The notes beneath the pieces are model-generated. The model saw nothing but the letters and a program-made list of their open reading frames with translations, did not search any database and had not been told where the DNA came from. This document shows, in pieces, positions 23,626-35,646 of a stretch of 64,000 bases of DNA. Within the stretch, counting starts at the first letter, position 1. Each line of letters begins with the position of its first letter. A program made the position numbers and the translations under genes. Source of the stretch: Apostichopus japonicus (taxonomy: Eukaryota; Echinodermata; Holothuroidea; Aspidochirotida; Stichopodidae); contig NC_092570.1 in NCBI RefSeq assembly GCF_037975245.1, positions 1,679,501 through 1,743,500 on the forward strand. The letters run 5' to 3'.

Positions 23626-26600
23626 TATTACTATATATTACAGGATACTCTGATGTAACGACATTGAAAGGGTACATTAAACTGGGACAATATCGCCAAG
23701 GATATTATCTTAATGTATTGGCTTTATGTATGACCAAATAGTGTGCTATTTTAATAACTTTAAAGATAGTTTTCGATTAATTTTAGCTCAAGTAATAGTA
23801 GAAGTTATTTCCCAAAGCCAATATACATGAAACTAAAGTGAACAACTTGTTCACTATTACCTAAACGGATTCTTAAAACAGATTAAAGAATTCTAACGAG
23901 ATCATGGTATTGTTGTTGACAAGACTTCGCAATGCCAACTTAAGTTGATTTAAAAAATAAAACAGAAATAAATAAACAACAACAAAAACAGAAAAGTGAA
24001 CAGAATAGGCAAAAAGGAAAGAAGAAAAAACAAGAAAAGAACAGAAAAGAAGTGATTTGTTTGCTGAAAAACGTAACACAAATAATCTACAACTAACATG
24101 ACTTGTTTGAGCATTCTAAATGTACTTCAAACGTATCTAGAACTGGATCAACGTTTGTAACTTCATAAATGTTCTTTCCAACAGATGCCAGAATAAAGTC
24201 ATCCGCGAAAACATACATGAAAGAAACGAATATGCAGAGCATACACCACACTGAATCGAATATCAAGGGCAGCCGATGAGGAGAGAATAATAAATATTTG
24301 CAGAAACAACTAGAAACTTTGAGATGAAACGGATCCAATATCTTTATCTGATTAAATGAAGATACAGTTCCTGATTATTATCAACAGCCCCGACGAACAA
24401 TAGTAAAAAGAGATAAGTCTGCTTATGTCAGATGGTGGTCATATTGTGATTTTCTGATGTCATAATTCCACTATAACCACTTGTGATGTCACAATGCCAC
24501 TAAAAAGTGACGTCTTTCATGTTATATTTATTTATTAAATAAATGTATATGTAAATATAAGGACTGTAGTACTCGCGTCGGAGATCAAATTCCGTGAAAC
24601 TTAAAAATTCTATCCAAGGTGGTAAAATGAATTTATTGAAAGTATCACAACTATTTGTTTTATTGCAAGACCGTGTTAATTTTGTGTGTGTGCGTGTGAC
24701 GCCTTGCTAGTAAACACGATATCTCAAGAAGTGAAGCTTGGACAATCTAAAATTTCGTGTGTAGAAGAACCTCATGTAGGAGTAAGAGCCAATTATTTTG
24801 GTGAAGATCATATGTCATTTGAGGTCACCAGTGGTCAAATTTTGAACCCTTGTAAACACAATGTCCCAAGAAAAGAAACTTTGACCAATATCATATTTTC
24901 GTGTGTAGAAAGTAACACATTCAGTAGAATAAGCCTATTGGTTGTTGTGTACGTCAATGTCATTTGGGGTCACTAGGGGTCAAATAGTGAAACCATGTCA
25001 ACACGATATCTCTAGAAGAAAAGCTGGTACCAATCTCATATATAGTGTGAATGAGTAACACATTTATTAGAAGCAGCCTATTGTTTAGAGTGACGGTCAA
25101 AGTTCGTCTGGGTTCACTAGGGGTACAATTGTGAAAACCCCCATTAATTAACACGATATCTCAAGAAGTAGAGCTGGGACCAATCACATATTTTGTGTGA
25201 AGTACAACATTGAGTAGAAAAAGCCAATTGGTTTTTGTGGCGGTCAACGGTAATATGGAGTCACCAGAGGTCAAATTGTTGAAACCGTGTTTCATAATCT
25301 ACCGTATCTCCAACCGACCAGCCTATTAGATAACATGTGCGTTACGCCTCATAATAAAAGAGGTTGTTTGCAATTGAAAATTAGCAGATGGGCATCCGTA
25401 GATAGTACCAGAGAAAGTCGAACCAATCGCCATTTACTTAAACGTGTCGCTAACTGCATACGTCATTGCATTACAAAGGTGGGATGTTTGTTCATACAAC
25501 GTTCATTGGAATGAACTATACCGTTGTGAATTACATACCTGTATTAAATATTTGTTTCCGTTGTTGAAGTTTTCCCGTCGTGTTTCGCAATTGTTGAGAT
25601 TAAGTGCCAAATAAAAACTGAGTTGGAATGTAGTTACGTTGAGGAAACGACCAGGCGCCGTTTAGGAACTTAACTGTCGCCTAGTGTAAAATGGTTCGCT
25701 AGCTGCACGTGCATTATGTACGGGAAGTTTTCATGTTCGGAGATTGATCACAAACTTCACAGGACATTTATAAACATAAAGCGAAATCATCATTTAAAAT
25801 GTAAAATAACAATTCATTACAGGGAACAGTTTAAGCTTACGCAGTACGTAACGTGTTTCAAAGGCATTGATAAATACGCTGGGTTCATATGTTAAATCAT
25901 CAACCAATTAAAATATGTTATTAAACATCACCACGGCTAGGTTATGCACAGGCAACACCTACACAGAAGATTATAGTACTAGCCGCCCCGGTATAGACTA
26001 TAAACATTGGTCATCCTCACCTGAGTAGGGTAAAATTGTGTTCGTTAACACAAACACGTGAAGAAAAAAATGCTTCATGTCAGAATACCAATTCACTTGA
26101 GGCGGCCAAACATCTCCTACACTATTTCTTCAGGCATTTCCTACATGCCATCAGTCATAATTCGCCAAATATAAAATTAAAGGAGATTTCAGACAAGACA
26201 GTTTGCTGTTACCATTGCCATGATTTTTTGTAAAGATTTTCAGTTGCGATTGAAAGATAGATTCTCTTTCAACCTTAGATTTTCATTGTGAAAAAGATCG
26301 CTTTGATTTAGGCAGTGTAATGGAGTAATATCAATGTTTTCGAACACCAATAAGCAGTTTAAGCCAAGATAAATAATTGGGAAAATCACCGAAGTCGCGC
26401 GAATCGAAGAAGCGGTTTATAGTAGGAGTGGGGTACTGTATAGGCTTAGGACTCGTGCACACCTTTATAGCTACTGTATATGGTATATGTTTAGTACTAG
26501 AGGATTCCTAATGTTGCAGAAGCCAAGCTATCGTCGTAGGTATTTTTGAAAATGATTTATTTTTAATTGTTTGAGACACTTTACAGTAGGCCAAGCTGTA

Positions 26601-27745
26601 TATTTATGATTCTGCGACATGTTTAACTTTGTTCAGCACTTACTTTTGGTGGAAAAAATATTTAAAGTTCACACTGCATAGAAACATAATATTTCAATGT
26701 GCGCGTACGTAACACCATATATCTGCCTACGTGCCTAATCTGTAGTTCATAGAAAGTATCAATGTTGTAGATCTGTACTATGGAGACTTGAACAACAGTC
26801 ATAGTGGCGAGTGGAATTTGCGTTTTGGCGAGGAGAGTTTTAGTCACTTTCGCCAAATAACTAGTACTTTAAAAAGCATTTCAGTATCGAGGCCTGACAA
26901 AACTTTAAAACATGATTTCTCATAATATAAATCATGGATATTTTTCATACATGGTATATGGATTTGCCATATTATTTTTTATTTATATTATTATTTTTTA
27001 TTTTTATTATTATTATTATTATCATCGTTATTATCAGTAGTAGCTTTGAATTGTGTGTAAAGTTTGGGCACGTGTACGCACGGAATGTAGAAATAGGGCT
27101 CTGCACTAATGCACCGTTAAACAAGTTACGGGAGGGTGTAAGGTAATTGCTCAATACATTGACACCCAAATCAGCAACTGGGGATTTCCATTATTATCGC
27201 GTGGTTTTGGAATTGCATCGGTCCTTTGTGTCTCGTCTATTGTATTTTCAACAACTGGATAAAGTAGGATTCAAGTAGTTATGATATTTCAACTTGTGTT
27301 GTAAATATTCTGTTCTGCGATTGGTCTCTGTGTTCAATGTATGAAGGAAGGTGCACGGCCATTTTAACCCGGAAGTATTGAATGGTGCATGATTGGTTAT
27401 AAAACTGAAGTACAGTGGATTATTACGAGATTACCGGAGCTTTCCTGCTCGTAGCAAATGCATGGCATTAAGGACTTGTTAAGGACTTTAGAAATGGAAG
27501 TTTTCGCAATGTTTACTTTTGATATAATATACCAACCATATCAGTTCTGCGTGGATGTTCTCGTGATATCAAATGTCAAACTCAATTGTATAAGTTCTGT
27601 GCGTTATATCTATTGTACATATACGTACAACGTACTGCGCATATTCTCATGTATTTCCTTCTTGGTCCGATTCGTAACAGATTCGTAACCATTCGTGCTG
27701 CTAGGCTGATACACGACTAAGGGAAAAGGTAAACATTAAAATAAG
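23626..27745 (+). repeat. Spacer of unit 5
   Basis: Four copies of the ~145-bp repeat occur near 24712, 24855, 25000 and 25150. The conserved block follows, but the segment corresponding to about 19235-20110 of unit 4 (TG-rich and first ATT block) is deleted near 26970, which explains the short 6960-bp period. An unoccupied GTTCAATG site (27332-27339) marks where units 3 and 6 carry the palindrome. Confidence 0.75.
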
Positions 27746-28332
27746 GTAAGTCTTGAAATGTAAAACGGTGATAATTTCAAACATGTTTCCTTAGTTCATT
27801 TGTATTTTGTTATATCATTAAGTGGGAAATAATATAACCAACTTAGTACATTGGTGATTAGTATTATCGTTAAGCTTGTATATCAATTGCCATCGGTAGT
27901 ACTAGGGCTAAAAAGTCCTAACAGAACAGATATTGAGATCATTGACATGATACCGAATTCACTAAACCCCAGAGTTACTGACTGTTTGTGTAAACTTCAA
28001 ATCATCATGTATTGTCATTACAGGTCAACTAGTTCTTTTATCAAGGTAAAGTGCACTTAGGGCATGGTGCGCTGCTGGTGGTATCGTTCCAGCACTATAA
28101 ACGTCTATAAGGTCGTATTTGTCATCAGCTACGCCCGAACGTTTCCTTTATGCCAGTGATCGAGTTGCACCAATATCTCGATTTCTGTGTTTATATGGGA
28201 CAATAATACCCGTCATACAGTAGGTTACAATGAACAGTTTTTGAATTCAGTTCATTAAAGGTTTTTCTAAATTAATTTTCTTACACTTAATTTGTTACTC
28301 CAGATTATGATATTCATAAACTTGCTTTACAG
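27746..28332 (+). other. Putative 5'-UTR intron of copy 5
   Basis: Donor AATAAG|GTAAGT and acceptor TTGCTTTACAG|CTTAAA, 20 nt before the start codon. Confidence 0.5.
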
Positions 28333-28352
28333 CTTAAATTTCCGAAACAAAA

Positions 28353-30575
28353 ATGGCATGCCCTTCTCCTTGGAAAGACATCGCAGATACATTCTTCGAA
28401 TGTTCAATTTGTTTGGATCTGTTTAAAGAACCGAAACTCTTACCATGTCTGCATAGATTCTGTAAACAATGTCTGGAACCTATACTAGAAGAACAGGCTG
28501 ATGGGACATTTGAATGTCCTCTTTGTAAAGATGTCTGTAAAATACCAAACGATAGAATCGATGGATTCAAGACTGACTTCCATATGAAAAGTATGCTGCA
28601 GTTTATTCAGCTACAGAAAACATTTGAAAACAAAGAAGAGAGAGAATGTATTGGCTGTGAAGAGAAGTTAAAGGTTACAGCGTACTGTTTTATGTGTAAA
28701 GAATTCCTTTGTGTTCAGTGTTATCAATTTCATTTGACCAAGAAGATATTTGTCAAACATCAGAAACACGTATTAGCTCTGAATGATCTTGAGGGGAAAA
28801 GTCTCACAAAAGAAAAACTTGCATCATTGATGGAAGCTCCTAGGTGCCATATTCACCCCGAACACAAGGCTAAGTTGTGTTGTTGTACTTGTGGAAACCT
28901 CCCAGTCTGTTTGACATGTACGTATGATGAACACAAAGGTCATGAACTTCGTGACGTCAGAAAAGTGGCGAACGACGAAAGAGAACACTTGAAGGAGATA
29001 TTGGAAGAACTTGTAAAACGTAAAGATGCTGTATTCAATTTTGCTGATAAAATCAAAAGAGTGAATAATGACGTTCTGTCCATTGTCGCTGAAACTAAAG
29101 CAAAATGGAAATCACAGTACGAAGATCAGACCAGGAAGTTACAGAATAAGAAAGAGGAAGAAAAGAGAGAATTCGACAGATTCAAAACAGGTCTTGAAGA
29201 AAGTACTCAACAGATCATGAAAGAATTAGAAACAGAAATGGAAGAGAAAATTAGAAAAATAAGAGACGAGTACGACAGATTGAAGAAAATCAAAATAAGG
29301 GAATCAAAAGAGGAAGAGGACAACAAAAGAAATGAAATAGAAAATAGAGAATTAAAGATTGACGAAACAATTAACCGACTTGATGCAGAAATGAATGAGA
29401 GAAATAAAACAATAGACGAACAACAGCAACGCAAGCTTAGAGAAACACAAAACTTATCAAATCTCTGTAATCAATGGGTCAATAAATTTGAAAATGTGTC
29501 TACTTTATCTTCGAGTGTCCTTGAATCATATAACCACTGGACAGACGCACAGTGTATTCCTGATATAAGAGCAGCGAGTGAACTTTTGGTTGAGGATATA
29601 ATGAAAGATTTTCCTGAAAAAGAATCTTTCTCTGATATAACAATTGATGATTTACCAATATTGTGTATTGATAGAGTACATATATCGGATAATGTAGAAT
29701 CTGTTGTTCATGTTGATGTGATCAAAGCTAAATGGTTTTGGTTAACTGGTATAACAAGTACTGGCTCTGGTAACATCGTCATCTCTGGAAGATTATCATC
29801 TGACCATTCATTTATCACAGTCATAAACAAACAAGGACGTCAGATTCGTCATAACAAGATAGATAAAGTTAAAGGGCGCTCTCTTCAACACTTTCGTCAC
29901 TGTGCTGCTTTATCACGTGATAAGATAGCTTCGGTTTGTGAATCCAACCAGGTTGTTGTTTATAATACTCAAGATGGGTCCTTCACTCAAAATAACATCA
30001 CGTCCCTCTTTGATGACATCAAAACAGTGGATAGAAAGTATGCGACTTGTATAACTACTGATACTTTACGTGGCCACATCATTGTAGGTACAAATAGAAA
30101 TACTGGATTGGTATTTATATTTGATGAAGAATTGAATTTCATTCGAGGTCTGAAGCTACCAGAGGTTATAAAATGGTCAAGAGATATCCTTTATCATAAA
30201 GGCGTTCTGCTGATATGCGATTCAGAGAGTAGATGTGCATGCGCTGTAACCATGGATACATCTAAAACAGAAGCAGAGTTACTATACGAGCTTCCGGAAC
30301 CAGATATTGACGGACTGACTTGGTGTCCTTACAGTATATGTGCAGACAGGGCAGGATATGTCTACATCTTGTGGCATAGTGCTGGAACAAAGTGTATCAT
30401 CACACAGTACAGTCAAGATGGTCAGCAGTTGTTGACAACCAAACGGACAGAATGTACAGCACGGTGTATGACAACATTGATGACAGAGGAGGGAGAGAAG
30501 CTACTTGTAGCATCATGGTCAGGAAAGATGCTTTGTTATGGTCTGGTGAGTTTATCTCAGTGTTTCTTATTTTAA
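28353..30575 (+). CDS. TRIM-like RING/B-box/coiled-coil/propeller protein, copy 5
   Basis: Intact 740-residue paralogue. A 3-nt insertion in the RING loop (EEQADGTFEC instead of EGQAGTFEC) moves the last two RING cysteines to 55 and 58 but keeps all ligands. B-box 2 has HKAKLCC where others have HMAQLCC or YMAQLCC. The coiled coil carries the QNKKEEEKREF variant also seen in copy 1. The propeller has private loop residues (KVKGRSLQ, GTNRNTGLV, WCPYSICADRAGYV, LWHSAGTK) and is two residues shorter in the fifth-blade loop than copies 2 and 6. Same inferred E3 ligase role; target unknown. Confidence 0.93.
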   Translation: MACPSPWKDIADTFFECSICLDLFKEPKLLPCLHRFCKQCLEPILEEQADGTFECPLCKDVCKIPNDRIDGFKTDFHMKSMLQFIQLQKTFENKEERECIGCEEKLKVTAYCFMCKEFLCVQCYQFHLTKKIFVKHQKHVLALNDLEGKSLTKEKLASLMEAPRCHIHPEHKAKLCCCTCGNLPVCLTCTYDEHKGHELRDVRKVANDEREHLKEILEELVKRKDAVFNFADKIKRVNNDVLSIVAETKAKWKSQYEDQTRKLQNKKEEEKREFDRFKTGLEESTQQIMKELETEMEEKIRKIRDEYDRLKKIKIRESKEEEDNKRNEIENRELKIDETINRLDAEMNERNKTIDEQQQRKLRETQNLSNLCNQWVNKFENVSTLSSSVLESYNHWTDAQCIPDIRAASELLVEDIMKDFPEKESFSDITIDDLPILCIDRVHISDNVESVVHVDVIKAKWFWLTGITSTGSGNIVISGRLSSDHSFITVINKQGRQIRHNKIDKVKGRSLQHFRHCAALSRDKIASVCESNQVVVYNTQDGSFTQNNITSLFDDIKTVDRKYATCITTDTLRGHIIVGTNRNTGLVFIFDEELNFIRGLKLPEVIKWSRDILYHKGVLLICDSESRCACAVTMDTSKTEAELLYELPEPDIDGLTWCPYSICADRAGYVYILWHSAGTKCIITQYSQDGQQLLTTKRTECTARCMTTLMTEEGEKLLVASWSGKMLCYGLVSLSQCFLF

Positions 30576-33500
30576 TATTACTAGATATTACAGGATAATC
30601 TGGTGTAACGAAATTGAAAGGGTACATTATACTGGGACAATATCGCCAATATCTTAATGTATTGACTTTATGTATGACCAAATAGTGTGCTATATTAATA
30701 ACTTTAAAGATAGTTTGCGATTGACTTTAGCTCAAGTAATAGTAGAAGTTAATTCCTAAACCCAATATACATGAAACTAAAGTGCACATCTTGTTCACTA
30801 TTTCCTATACGGAATCGCAAAAGAATTCTAACGAGATCATGGTATTGTTGTTGACAAGACATCGCAATGCCAACTTAAGTTGATTTAAAAGAAATAAAAC
30901 AACAACAAAAACAGAAATGTGAACAGAATATAGGCAAAAGGGAAAAAGAAAAGCCAAGAAAAGAACAGAAAAGAACTTAAAGAAGGGATTTGTTTGCTGA
31001 AAAACGTAACAAAAACAATCTACATCCAACATAACCTTTTTTAGCATTCTCAATGTACTTCAAACGTGTAGAGAATTGGATCAACGTTTGTAACTTTATA
31101 AATGTTCTTTCCAACAGATGCCAGAATAAAGTCAACCGCGAAAACATACATGGAAGAAACGAACATCCAGAGCATACATTACACTGAATCGAATATCAAG
31201 GGCAGCCGATGAGGAGAGAATAAGCAATATTTGCAGAAACAACTAGAAACTTTAAGATGAAACGGATCCAGTATCTTATGAAATGAAGATACAGTTCCTG
31301 ATGATTATCAACAGCCCCGACGAACAATAGTAATAAGAAATAAGACTGTTTATATAAGATGGTGGTTATATTGTGATTCTCTGATGTCATAATCCCACTA
31401 TAACCAATGTGTGATGTCACAATGCTACTAAAGAGTGACGTCTTTCATGTTATTGTAATTATATTTATTGAATAAATGTATATGTAAATATTAGGACTGT
31501 AGTACTCGCGTCGGAGATCAAATTCCATAAAACTAAAAAATTCTATCCAAGATGTAAAAATGAATTAATTGAAAGTATCACAACTATTTGTTTTATTGCA
31601 AGACCGTGTTTATTTTGTGTGTGCGTGTGACGCCTTGCTTATAAACACGATATCTCAAGAATTGAAGCTTGGACTATCTCAAATTTCGTGTGTAGGAGAA
31701 CCTCCATTTAGGAGTAAGAGCCAATTATTTTTGGTGGAGGTCATATGTCATTTGAGGTCACCGGTGGTCAAATTGTGAATCCTTGTAAACACGATATCCC
31801 AAGAAAAGAAGCTTTGATCAATATCATATTTCGTGTGTATAGAGTAACACATGCAGTAGAATAAGCCTATTGGTTGTTGTGAACGTCAAATGTCATTTGG
31901 GGTCAATAAGGGTCAAATAGTGAAACCCTTTAGACACGATATCTCAAGAAGAAAAGCTTGTACCAATCTCATATATAGTGTGAATGAGAACAACATTGAT
32001 TAAAAGCAGCCTATTGTTTAGAGTGGCGGTCAAAGTTCGTTTGGGTTCACTATAGGGGTACAATTGTGAAAACCCGGGTAAACACGATATCTCAAGACGG
32101 AGAGCTGGGACCAATCACATATTTCGTGTGAAGTACAAAATTGAGTAGAAGAAGCCAATTAGTTTTGTGGCGGTCAAAGGAAATTTGGAGTCACCAGATG
32201 TCAAATTTTTGAAACCGTGTTTCATAATCTACCGTATCTCCAACCGACCAGCCTATTAGATAACATATGCGTTACGTCTCATCATAAAAGAGGTTGTTTG
32301 TAATTGAAAAATAGCTAATGAGAAAGTCGAACCAATCGCCATTTACTTAACCGTGTCGCTAACTGCATACGTCTTGCATTACAAAGGTGTGAAAGGGAAA
32401 AAATGCTTCATGTCAGAATACCAATTCACCTGAGGTGGCCAAACATCTCCTACATTATTTCTTCAGGCATTTGCATTTGCCATCAGTCATAATTCGCCAA
32501 ATATACAATTAAAGGAGTTTTGAGACAAGTTTGCTGTATACCACTGCCATGATTTTTTGCAAAGATTTTCAGTTGCGATTGAAAGATAGATGCTCTTTCA
32601 ACCTTAGATTTTCATTGTGTAAAAGATCGCTTTGATTTAGGCAGTGTAATGGAGTAATATCAATATTTTTGCACACCAATATGCAGCTTAATCCATCATA
32701 AATAATTGGGAAAATCTTCGAAGTCGCGCCAATCGAAGATGTGGTTCATAGTAAGAGTGAGGTACTGTATAGGCTTAGGACTTGCGCACACCTATAACTA
32801 CTGTATATAGCGTATGTTTAGTACTAGACGATCCCTAATGTAACAGAAGCCAAGCTATCGTCGTAGGTACTTTTGAAAATGGTTTATTTTTAATTGTTTG
32901 AGACACTACAGTAGCCAAGCTGCGTGTTTATGATTCTCCGACATTTTTAACTTTGTTCAACACTTACTTTTGGCGAAAAAAAATATTTAAAGTTCACACT
33001 GCATAGAAACATAATTTTCCAATGTGCGAGTACGTAACACCATATATCTGCCTAGGTGCCTAATCTGTAGTTCATAGAAAGTATTAATGTTGTAGATCTG
33101 TACTATGGAGACTTGAACAACAGTCATAGTGGCGAGTGAATTTTTCGTTTTGGCGAGAAGAGTTTTAGTCACGTTCGCCAAATAACTAGTACTTTAAAAA
33201 ACATTTCAGTATCGAAGCCTGACAAACCTTTAAAACATGATTTCTCATAATATAAATCATGGATAATTTTCATACATGGTATATGGATTTGGCATATTGA
33301 GTACAAGAATCTTGTTGCCAAATCATAATTGTCAAATCTCAATTGCGGTCACCAGACGTCAAACTTTGAAAACCATTCACATGATATCTAACGATGGGAA
33401 TCGTGGATATTTCTCATACTTAGCGTGTGGATGCATCACATTGAGTACCACTATTTGTCTTGGTGGACGAGTGTAATGCCACGTACAGAAAACTGGTCTG

Positions 33501-35026
33501 TGTTTTGCCTTGCCATAGTGTAAATTGTTCATCAAAGAAGTGGTTCGGACTATTTATATTGTGATAGCTATTTCTGTTTAACAAGTAGAAGTCTAGTGCA
33601 ATGAAGTCATCGAAACCTCAATGCATTTTGAATTCCGGTTATTATTATTTTTATTTTTATAATAATAATAAGCATAATTATGATTATGATTATTATTATT
33701 TTTAATATGAATAACCTCTGCTTATCAAATACCTTACTGTTACATTTATGTAGTAGCATAGACAATCTCTGATGTTTTACGCTGTTTTATTCCTCACTGT
33801 GCTTTGTTTTACTTGTGTGGGGGTGTTTATGTTCGTACTAACGTGTTTGTATGCGTGTGTGTCTCTGTATTTGTATGTGTGTAGGTGTGTGTGTGGGTCT
33901 TTGTATGTGTATGTATATGTACTATTTTGCGCGTGTGCAAGCGTGGGTTTTGTATTCACTGAGGGTTTGTTTTTCTGGATGTGTATCAAATATTTCGGTA
34001 TAAGAGGAGAAGAAGAAATACTCAATTCAGAATCAATTTTCGCATCATGTAAATAATTCCTTTGTATCATTCAGATGCATACCTATGTTGTTATCGGAAC
34101 TCTAAATATAATCAATGTACCATATACATGTTTAATAATCGTGAATAAATCAGATGGAAAAAATATTATTATTATTATTTTTTTTGAATACTATTTTTTA
34201 TCATGATTATTATTTCATTTTTATGATTATTATTATATATTTTTATTATTATTATTATTAGAAGTAGTAGTATTGTCGGAATGTAGAAAAATAGCTCTGC
34301 ACTAAAGCACCATTAAACAAGTTACGGGAGGGTGTAAGGTAATTGCTCAATACATTGACACCCAAATCAGCAACTGGGGATTTCCATTACTATCGCGACT
34401 TGCATCGGTACTTTGCGTCTCGTCTGTTGTATTTCAACAACTGGATAAAGTAGGATTGAAGTTATTCTGATATTTCAACTTGAATTACAATAAGGCCTCA
34501 ATACTCCATCGACTGGAAGCAAATAGCACAAGGTTAGAACTATTCTGTTCTGCGATCGGTCTCTGTGTTCAATGCACTGATCTGTACACTAGTGTACAGA
34601 TCAGTGGTTCAATGTATGAAGGAAGGTGCACGGCCATTTTAACCCGGAAGTATTGAATGGTGCATGATTGGTTATAACACTGAAGTACAGTGGATAATTA
34701 CGGTATTAACCACCAGCTTTTCTGCTCGTAGCAAATACATGGACTTGTTAAGGAATTGTTAAGGACTTTAGTAATGGTAGTTTTCGCAATGTTTACTTGT
34801 GATATAATATACCAACCATATCAGTTCTGCGTGGGTGTTCTCGTGATATCAAAGTCCAAACTCAATTGTATAAGTTCCGTGCATTATATCCATTGTACAT
34901 ATACGTACAACTTACTGCGTATATTCTCATGTTGTTCCTTCTTGGTCCGATTTGTAACAACTTAAGAAAGATCAAATGCAGCTAGGCTGATACAAGACTA
35001 AGGGAAAAGGTAAACATTAAAATAAG
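30576..35026 (+). repeat. Spacer of unit 6
   Basis: Four copies of the ~145-bp repeat lie near 31645, 31788, 31934 and 32082. About 550 bp of the conserved block is missing at 32385, where the homologue of unit 3 position 9975 joins that of 10525. TG/ATT microsatellites (33640-34275) and the palindrome insertion (34567-34614) follow, then the upstream region of copy 6. No supported gene. Confidence 0.75.
34567..34614. mobile_element. 32-bp perfect palindrome with perfect 8-bp TSD
   Basis: The palindrome at 34575-34606 is identical to that at 12811-12842. It is flanked on both sides by GTTCAATG, the exact sequence present once at the empty site in unit 5 (27332-27339). Confidence 0.75.
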
Positions 35027-35626
35027 GTAAGTCTTGGAATGTAAAACGGTGATAATTGCAAACATGTTTCCTTAGTTCATCTGTATTTTGTTATATCATT
35101 AAGTGGGAAATAATATAACCAACTTACATTGGTGATTAGTATCATCGTTAAGCTTGTATATCAATTGCCATTGGTAGTGCTAGGGCTCAAAAAGTCCTAA
35201 CAGAACAGATATCGAGATCATTGCCATGATATCGAATTCATTAAACCCCAGAGTTACTGACTGTTTGAGTAAACTTCAAATGATCATGTATTGTCATTTC
35301 AGGTCAACTAGTTCTTGTATCAAGGTAAAGTTCACTAAGGGCATGGTGTGCTGTTGGTGGTATCGTTCCAGCACTATAAACGTCTATCAGGTAGTATTTG
35401 TCATCAGCTACGCCCGAACAGTTCCATTATGCCAGTGATCGAGTTGCACCAATATCTCGGCTTCTGTGTTTGTATGGAGCAATAATACCCGTCGTACCGT
35501 AGGTTACAAAGAACAGTTCTTGAATTCAGTTCAATAAAGGTCTTTCTAAATTAATTTTCTTATCCTCAATTTGTTACTCCAGATTATGATATTCATAAAC
35601 ACTGATCTTAATAACTTGCTTTACAG
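35027..35626 (+). other. Putative 5'-UTR intron of copy 6
   Basis: Donor AATAAG|GTAAGT and acceptor TTGCTTTACAG|CTTAAA, 20 nt before the start codon. Confidence 0.5.
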
Positions 35627-35646
35627 CTTAAATTTCCGAGACAAAA

